The notes under the pieces: model-generated
Told to the model about the DNA's origin: nothing
Seen by the model: the letters and a program-made list of their open reading frames with translations, nothing else
Database searches by the model: none
Made by a program: the position numbers and the translations under genes
In this document: piece by piece, positions 46,901 through 64,000 of the stretch
How the letters are laid out: every line of letters starts with the position of its first letter
Numbering within the stretch: the stretch's first letter is position 1
Assembly: GCA_964019165.1 (NCBI GenBank)
Contig: OZ025282.1
Coordinates: 2,958,131-3,022,130, forward strand
Direction: 5' to 3'
Length of the DNA: 64,000 bases
Origin: Mastigias papua
Taxonomy: Eukaryota > Cnidaria > Scyphozoa > Rhizostomeae > Mastigiidae

Positions 46901-49900
46901 TTTTTTCATAGGAAACAAGGATATAAGAAACATGAGGCTCAAATCATGGCAAAAATTAAGAAACAATTGAGACACCGAGGCAGGCTGAGTTTCCAAAGTA
47001 AACTTGAAAAATATCACTCTGCGAGAAAATTTTAATTGAACTGGAAACAAAATACAAACAACATCTGTCTCTCAAATATTTCTAACTAAAAATTCAATTT
47101 CTTGTTTCATAGTTGCCTTGTTGCTATAGGAAATTTCAAGAATTTTAAGAAACATTTAAGGCTGGACTTGACAAAAGATTGAAAAACATCCAGGCTGAAG
47201 GGAGAAAGTTTGTTTCTTATATAGAAAAAACATATTTTCCAAAAGCTTGTCTCGAAGACCAGAAAAACACATATTTTGAAGAGATTATATCTTCATTCAT
47301 CTGTTCTTGCAATATGTACTAATAAATTTAACTCAATTATACGTCGTGATTTGATCAAGATTTTGTGTGAGCATGTAAAAGTACTCAAAAGATTGCCAAT
47401 CATGGTTAGTTATCAATCGAAGCCAATATAAACCAGAATAAATTGAATTAAGATTGACAATCAAATGGAGTACTGCAATGAGGCAAATGACTTAATTCTT
47501 ACAGGGTACTTGGAGCCAGTTTAAGTTTGAAATTGAAGTCATCTGCGAAGTCACGTCAATAGATAGCCTATTGAAAATTGATACGACCGACCAATCTGAT
47601 TTAGGCGCTGCATTTAAACTTGCCAGTGATGTTTCAAGCCTATGTGTTGGAAAAACTGAAATCATCAATAGAAAGAAAGTTTAAATACATCTTGAATAAA
47701 CTGCTGATTAATCAATCACATTTTTCACAAGAAAATTATCTACTTCCGAATAATAAAGGCAACAAATATAAGTGTTTAAAAACACATCAGTTCCCGACTC
47801 CTTCCTTCACTTCACAGCAAGATTCCCGTTGCAGACCAACAAATCTACAAGTATATGCAAATGTCAGTACGTTCCCTGCTACTATGGTGAAATACTTTCT
47901 ACCCTTTGTCGCCAAGACAATAAACAATTCAAAAATCAAAGAAGTGAAAAATAGAGACAACACACCTCTTGAGAATCGGCTTGGCAGTCTACGAAAGAAA
48001 AGGAGAGTATCTATTTCTCAAAGGGAAGAGATTTGTAGAGAATCACACATTAGGGAATTTACAAGATAAAAACTCACATACATTATCTATTTCATTCTAC
48101 AATTGCGTTTCTACCTGAACAAAATGAACGTTGTTGTCTTCCCTAAGTACCACAGAAATGAACTCGGCAAAACTCCTTCCCTCGTTGGCAGCAGCTTTGC
48201 ACTCCTGGGCAGCATTCGATATCTTACTTGAAACAGCGAAGTATTTGCTCTCAATCTCGTTTAAAAATTGTTCCTTTTTCCACCCTATCAATTTCATCAA
48301 ATTTTCGGTTTGCCTCTTGATGTGAGCTTCAGCTTCACTTGCAGCCAACTAAGATAATAAATGACGAAAAACAAGAATACGGGGGAAAACAGAAAAGAGA
48401 TATGAATGAAACAAATAAATGTAACATTGAAGAAAGACTTAGGAAAACAGTGAATGAGAGCTACGCTTCAAGGAAACAATATCATCAGATTTAATGAATG
48501 ATTGCAGGATTATAAAATAGACAGTAAGAGAAAGATGTGACGCCCAAAGATAAGATACGAGTAAAAGATAAGGGTGATATGACGAAATTCGATAATGATA
48601 TAAGCATGAGGCAAAGATCTTCGTTTGCCGTAGTAAACTCGAAAGCACAGATAAAAATTGGAGCAAAAATCTCGGAGACAAAAAAGACAGTGATTAGAGA
48701 TAAGAGACATAGATACGCACTCCAGAATCAAACCTTATCGAATGTTTCTACAACAGCTAATAAGAACCGAACAAACAACTAACTAGGTATCTAAGAGGAA
48801 GACTACTTGAAAAGGTAAGGGAATGGTTGGTAGTGATTAAAGCAGAATCATGGCCGTTAAGTACCTTGATACAAAAAAATAATTTTTCATGCTCTTCTTC
48901 GATGCCTTTCAAATCGTTGCAAGATTCCATGAATAATTCAAGTTTTGCAGCAATGTCATCCTATTATAAGCAAGAAAGATAATTATATCATAAATGGACT
49001 ATGATAAATGCAGAATGTTTAGAAAGTTCTTCATAATGGTCTACTAGATATTTTAGGTTTAATATAATCTAAAATCCGTCTACATAAAACTAAGGAAGGG
49101 AAGGGGGACTCTGCGAGATCTTATTCTGCATTTGTCCAGATCAAACTAATATAAATCCACAATCGAAGTAGTTCAACAAAGCGCCTGCCTAGAACTACAA
49201 GGTTCCAATGATAATATGTCATACGCACTCGAATGACTATACACATCATCGATTCTGAGTCAAGGAATCTTGCAACGTACCACTTAACCAGTTACCATGC
49301 ACGCCCAAAAGCCTTGAAATACATACGCTACTTTTAGACTGATAGATCAAACTCCCTAACTGCCCATCAGAACAATGTTAAAGTAAATAAGGTTTACCCG
49401 TTGCAAAAAAGTCGATTCGCTTTCAAACAGCACTGAGGCAACTAAGCTTCTATGTCAACATTTTTTTAAGGGTGAGGGGGTCACTAGCCATCAGGTTTGA
49501 CCGGGTACTCAAAAATTGTCAAATAAGCTGCATTATTCAGCGGGTTCTCCAAGGACTTCTGGCAGTGATTGTATATATTCTGCTTGGCTGCAATTTGCTG
49601 AGCAGGAATCTGCTTCACACTTAACGGGCTGAGCCCTACCATGGCTACAGGCCTAGGGCATATTCTATATCCAACGGTAAATATATAACTAAATAAAACG
49701 AATATATTTAGCATTTTACCCTGAGCCTTTTGCTGTATTGCTGCAAGTGCTCTATCTTATGGTCTTTATGCAAGTCACTAAAACACTTTTGACAAATAGC
49801 AGCTTTGCACGACAGGCAATAAAATTCCATTAGATTATCATGGATAGTGCAATCTCGCTTCGGTTTCTCTTGCGGTTCGGTAATTGTATGATATGCCAAA

Positions 49901-50716
49901 GGGCCTTTTAATTGGTGCATTGACTCCAGGCATTCTTTGCAGTACCAATATTCACATTCTCGACACATATACGAAGCCTTCACAGTGGCCCCAACGCAGA
50001 ATTCACACCAAAATTCATTGCGAGTTGTTCCTATACCAAAATTCAATATTATTTTCGATTAACTGAAAATAGTTTACAGAAAAACAACTAAGACAGATGG
50101 ATAAAAAGATATGGAAAATGCAAAATTCAATTTCCTTTAGCATACAATAATGAGGTGCTTGAGGGAAGTTGCACACGGGTCATTTTCTACAAAATTATTA
50201 CTTTTGTAGAGCATCACTTAGAACATCCAGTTTCTCCTGCTCATATCCGATCCTCTTTGGACAAGGCTTAATAACTTTGGCTTTCAAGGAGCAGGAGCTA
50301 TATGATTTCTTAAAACATCTTGAAATAAAGTGATGATGACTGTCAGATTCTAATAATCTGTTCCTACTTATGGAAACCAAATTGAAACAGCCAATTAAAG
50401 GAGATAAAAATATTTACTACATAATACCTTTTGCGCTCTTTGCAATCATTTTCTCAACTATCCTATTTCTCAAAAATCCATGTGCACCGCCATTAGGCAA
50501 AGCAAAATCAAAATTGCAAATCGGACACTTGACTCTAAAGTTTCTTGAACTCTCGCAAGATACCTCGAGTACTTCGTAGGTCTGAATGCTTTCATCGTCT
50601 GTGCAGTACTGATAGTGACACTGGGCACAGCTCAGGCAAAGATTGTGTCCGCAAGGAAGTAGGACTGGATTAGTAAAAAGATTGTCGCATAGGTAACATA
50701 TTAGTTCATTATCCAT
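38844..50716 (-). CDS. TRIM9/67-like RING E3 ligase with three FN3-SPRY units, 15 coding exons
   Basis: Predicted class-I tripartite-motif ubiquitin ligase. Exons, minus strand: 50428-50716, 49720-50030, 48865-48960, 48115-48348, 47503-47542, 46468-46740, 45805-46038, 45232-45570, 43089-43385, 42701-42880, 41750-42112, 40682-40978, 40301-40486, 39406-39615, 38844-38995. Total 3501 nt, 1166 codons plus stop, phases all consistent. Order: RING about 7-75 (CYLC, PCGHNLC, CPIC); B-box 1 about 104-150 (CEFC, CRECEYWYC); B-box 2 about 158-198 (CTIHDN, CLSC, CQKC, HKDH); coiled coil 201-310; FN3 324-414; SPRY 415-605; FN3 606-704; SPRY 705-885; FN3 886-984; SPRY 985-1166, ending with YYPAFSLYG. The segment GAHGFLRNRIVEKMI after the RING resembles TRIM9/TRIM67. 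Those proteins have a single FN3 and SPRY, so the repetition is the unusual point. Start chosen at MDNELICYLC because it matches the family's short N-terminus. The 40-nt exon is the least certain. Confidence 0.85.
41280..41478 (-). repeat. tRNA-headed repeat element (SINE-like)
   Basis: On the minus strand a 73-nt tRNA-like sequence (41478-41406) is followed about 85 bases later by a CTGAAGA / stem / GAAAC motif (41320-41292). The tRNA part keeps the A-box-like TAGCTCAGTTGG and a weakened B-box-like TTCAAATCC. The 3' limit of the element is not defined. It lies in the TRIM intron between 40979 and 41749. Confidence 0.55.
41406..41478 (-). tRNA. tRNA-like sequence, apparent anticodon ACA, probably SINE-derived or a pseudogene
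   Basis: Folds as a cloverleaf by hand. The acceptor stem GGCCCGA pairs with TCGGGTC (one G-T). The D-arm is GCTC/GAGC. The anticodon stem CTGAC/GTCAG has a 7-base loop GTACAAT, giving U33 and anticodon ACA. The T-stem is poor, with several mismatches, and the loop contains TTCAAAT. An ACA (Cys) anticodon is not used by normal eukaryotic tRNA sets, and the T-stem damage argues against a functional gene. Confidence 0.45.
41750..43385 (-). other. TRIM FN3-SPRY unit 2
   Basis: Exons 43089-43385 (FN3: STIVWSAVQPDDGTCVYLLE, then FKELYRGRQTRFVF), 42701-42880 (SPRY first half with HGKHCWGFRICKC) and 41750-42112 (second half with FGVADG and LRVILALDFTTGTLGTYVNG). All boundaries are phase 1. The SPRY is split directly before the GVA motif. 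Confidence 0.85.
43404..44896. mobile_element. 1.49-kb fold-back transposon with about 343-bp terminal inverted repeats and 9-bp target duplication
   Basis: The left arm 43404-43746 and the right arm 44555-44896 are near-identical inverted copies, starting AGCAAGGGGGAAAAATG and ending with its complement. They are flanked by the direct repeat AATCTGTTA at 43395-43403 and 44897-44905. The roughly 0.8-kb interior has no recognisable transposase, and its longest minus-strand open frames (around 44025-44562) are unrecognised. Long inverted repeats and a 9-bp duplication fit a non-autonomous Mutator-like element. It sits in the TRIM intron between FN3-SPRY units 1 and 2. Confidence 0.88.
45232..46740 (-). 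other. TRIM FN3-SPRY unit 1
   Basis: Exons 46468-46740 (FN3: LKWYPLECQIDSYILE, VRAKNRAGTG), 45805-46038 (SPRY first half with VHYWCCRVQKF and IEIGVV) and 45232-45570 (SPRY second half with LLAFVLDLNNHTFSIFTNG). All boundaries are phase 1. The SPRY intron falls about 14 residues later than in units 2 and 3. Without splicing at 45231 the frame continues and stops near 45125, so a shorter isoform ending after unit 1 is possible. Confidence 0.85.
47503..48960 (-). other. TRIM coiled-coil and linker exons
   Basis: Exon 48865-48960 (32 codons) and exon 48115-48348 (78 codons) are Glu/Lys/Leu-rich, helical, and match the position of the TRIM9 B-box C-terminal coiled coil. The 40-nt exon 47503-47542 starts MTSISNLNWLQVP and links phase 0 to phase 1. 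It was chosen because it is the only candidate here that fits both phases, so it is supported mainly by frame. Confidence 0.65.
49720..50716 (-). other. TRIM N-terminal block: RING plus B-box 1 and B-box 2
   Basis: Two exons. The first ends in phase 1 after AKSAKG (donor at 50427) and fits the acceptor before 50030, which continues TTRNEFWCEFC. Both B-boxes lie in the second exon, with the Cys/His ligand spacing typical of class-I TRIM proteins. The RING gives the E2-binding surface, and B-boxes with the coiled coil normally support oligomerisation. Confidence 0.88.
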
Positions 50717-51340
50717 GCCAGGAGTTGCTATGACTTGTGTCACTCTGAACTAAAAGAAGAGAAGGTAAATGTTGTCAGCAATATCCCTGAGAAGCAAATC
50801 CAATTCAGTTCTATTATAGCAACTAGCTGGTAGAATTACAAAGTGCAAGATACTTCAAGTAGCTGAATAAATGCAACTTCCTTCTTGAAAATCGAAGTCT
50901 ACTTGCTACTTTCAACTTTGCACAGAGTAACAGATCTGAAAGATACTGACTAGGACTTACCCAGCGTTGGAAAATCTGTGATCTAAAATATTGAGACAAA
51001 CTTTAATACATTAATAATTAATTCAGGAAGATTTGTTTCAAAGCAATTTTCACCAACCACATACTCATTCTCATTACATAAATCCGATAAATTCACTTAA
51101 TTTTGCAATCCGCAATGAATTGAAATAAATAACTCTGCTTGAAAATGAATTCTTTAACTGTCTAGCTATTGTATTTTCTGGCAAGGCGTAACCGATGATT
51201 TTCAGAAAAGGAAAACATAATTATTTCGATCAGCTTGGGAAGATGTTGAATACCACACGAAGATAGAACAAAGTAGCCTTACCATCTTTACACCAATTCG
51301 CTAAACTAACAAAGAAAAATTCTTGAAAGCTGAAAAGATG
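50717..51340 (-). other. Candidate 5' UTR exons of the TRIM gene
   Basis: A splice acceptor (CTTCTTTTAG) lies just before 50749, 33 bases upstream of the ATG at 50716. Upstream on the same strand are a possible 22-nt exon (50961-50982, donor GTAAGT) and a possible donor GTAAGG at 51282, ending an exon of unknown start. These are supported only by splice-site consensus. Confidence 0.3.
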
Positions 51341-51349
51341 GTGGCAATT

Positions 51350-52407
51350 TGCGGATTAAAATGGCAGCTGTATGAAAAATCATGCATACGTCACAACTAA
51401 GGGGTCTTACTAATTGCTAGAGCACAAGTAGGGTACAAGGAGAGCCAACGTCACATGTAGAATTACGACAATATATACTTCAAATTGATATAATATTTCT
51501 AATACACTCCGCTATGTAATTAGTCACAACCTACTCAATTAAACCTTTGAAGAAATTACGAGTGAGCTAATAAGTTGGTTCATAAATATTCATCTCACAA
51601 CAATGTATACAATCTATTTGTTCAACTAACACAAAATTCAACAAAATGGCGAAACAAAATAATATAAGATAATGCATCTATATATCTGCTAAACTGAATC
51701 TGTTTAGGCCGGTTGCAACACAGTTTCTAAACTTTTCCTGACAAATGCTTGAAAGGAATCATTAGTCTAAATATCGTATGATGAAAATTAACAACTCGCT
51801 GGTTGTATGAATACGAAAAAGATTGTACAAACAATTGTGAAAAACCGGGGCATATTCAGTTCCGGTCCTCAACTGTTGCACGAGGTTTTCTGAATTTGCT
51901 TTAGAATCTTCTATTACTGATAAATTTCTTTTGTGATGTAGTGACAATAGATCGGATCCATAAATTTCAAAACCAACTCCATTTTTATAACTTAGAGAAG
52001 GCTCCTTTACGCAAAAATCATAATGAATGGAGGAATTTTTAAGGCGTTTTAATATCGCTGAACAGAATCAACAATAAAACTAAGGGTTCTGCTTGCAACA
52101 GAATGGTTCCGAACACAGATTTTAAGTAAATTTGGTTACGAACTAAGCAGTCTATATTTACACCGATTCGACAACACCAGAAGTTTTTGAAGGAAACAGA
52201 AGACAATTGATAAATTGAAACACCTATTGCAAAGTTAAAGCCAAAAATTCTAAATAAAAGTTAAAACCTGTGTAACAATTCGAAGAAATTAATTTCTTAT
52301 AATAAGTTCTGCTATGGATATGAAACTATAAATACTTGGTTTGAAAAGAAATAACCAAAATTCTAATAATAGACAATTTACAACTTATAATAAGTGAAAA
52401 ACCTATT
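51350..52407. other. Intergenic region between the HERC1 stop and the TRIM 5' end
   Basis: AT-rich sequence with no recognised gene. It should contain the HERC1 3' UTR and the TRIM promoter, but no element could be assigned. Confidence 0.45.
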
Positions 52408-63648
<11,241 letters not shown>

Positions 63649-63825
63649 CTATAATAGAATTGAAAGTTGCAGTCACATTAGATAAACATAGGCTCTCGTA
63701 GATAAAAATGTTTTACAGACAAAAATACAGTTTGGTATTTAAAGCTGCATTATCCGTGTGGCAAGTAAGAAGTGACCAAACTATTTTCAGTTCTGGTCAA
63801 AACTGAAACTGCAAAAAGATCCCTA

Positions 63826-63930
63826 CACTCTCAAGGCCCATGCTGTTTTAATGAACTTCCTAGAGACATACGTTCTATAAAATCAATTGTACCTTTTAAA
63901 TCTAAAGTAAAGGATCACTTTTTATCGTGA
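63826..63930 (+). pseudogene. Possible 3' end of a non-LTR retrotransposon reverse transcriptase (fragment)
   Basis: The plus-strand frame reads SQGPCCFNELPRDIRSIK, then a basic Phe/Lys-rich segment, and stops at 63928-63930. It resembles the W-N-x-LP-x-x-IR segment followed by FK-x-x-LK found at the C-terminal end of many LINE reverse transcriptases. The rest of the protein is not in the window and the conserved Trp is replaced, so this is a decayed fragment. It lies in a HERC1 intron, opposite in strand. Confidence 0.45.
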
Positions 63931-64000
63931 GAAACATAATTAGGTAGAAGACAACACTTCGAGATTCTTATGTTATTGCAACCAAAAAAGGCAACAAAAA

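Noticed and set aside
47620..48069. 149-codon plus-strand frame in a TRIM intron
   Set aside because: Starts at TTG, is unrecognised, and lies opposite to a well-supported gene.
50198..50330. Possible extra TRIM exon between RING and B-box
   Set aside because: Its frame would need phase 2 on both sides, while the flanking exons join directly in phase 1 and match the TRIM9 order.

Overview
This is eukaryotic, AT-rich, intron-rich animal DNA. It holds four protein-coding genes, reconstructed here exon by exon from conserved protein segments and splice phases. The gene set (a COUP-TF nuclear receptor, CCT3, a class-I TRIM protein and HERC1), the intron density and the hairpin-like mobile DNA fit an early-branching metazoan. 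A cnidarian is my best guess, but that is inference; no species can be named from the sequence alone.

Layout. (1) 114-6825, + strand: an NR2F/COUP-TF gene with four coding exons. The exon 3/exon 4 junction is damaged, because about 14 bases of the conserved ligand-binding domain are missing at 1758. (2) 6826-15946: intergenic DNA with no recognised gene, but with a 193-bp MITE that has a 9-bp target duplication (8858-9050). (3) 37847-15947, - strand: complete CCT3 (chaperonin subunit gamma), 16 coding exons, 548 codons, with large introns full of (TA)n tracts and hairpin repeats. (4) 50716-38844, - strand: a TRIM9/67-like gene, 15 coding exons, 1166 codons. It encodes RING, two B-boxes, a coiled coil and then three successive fibronectin-III plus SPRY units instead of one. 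(5) 63648-52408, - strand: the last 15 coding exons (969 codons) of HERC1, a seven-bladed RCC1-like propeller followed by a complete HECT domain. The 5' part lies beyond the window.

The summed exon lengths of CCT3, the TRIM gene and the HERC1 portion are each divisible by three, and every exon junction keeps its phase, so these models are internally consistent. CCT3, TRIM and HERC1 are co-oriented head to tail. NR2F and CCT3 are tail to tail.

Most striking observations. The triple FN3-SPRY TRIM protein is built from symmetrical phase-1 exon sets, which suggests exon-module duplication. Two elements have AGC-starting terminal inverted repeats and 9-bp target duplications (Mutator-like); one has an empty paralogous site elsewhere in the window and the other sits 18 bp from a splice acceptor. 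A recurring CTGAWGA / variable stem / GAAAC motif appears in hairpin elements next to (TA)n tracts and just downstream of a 73-nt tRNA-like sequence. It resembles the core of a hammerhead ribozyme, but it is not canonical. The three genes on the minus strand act in protein folding (CCT3) and ubiquitin ligation (TRIM, HERC1); nothing in the sequence shows that they are regulated together.
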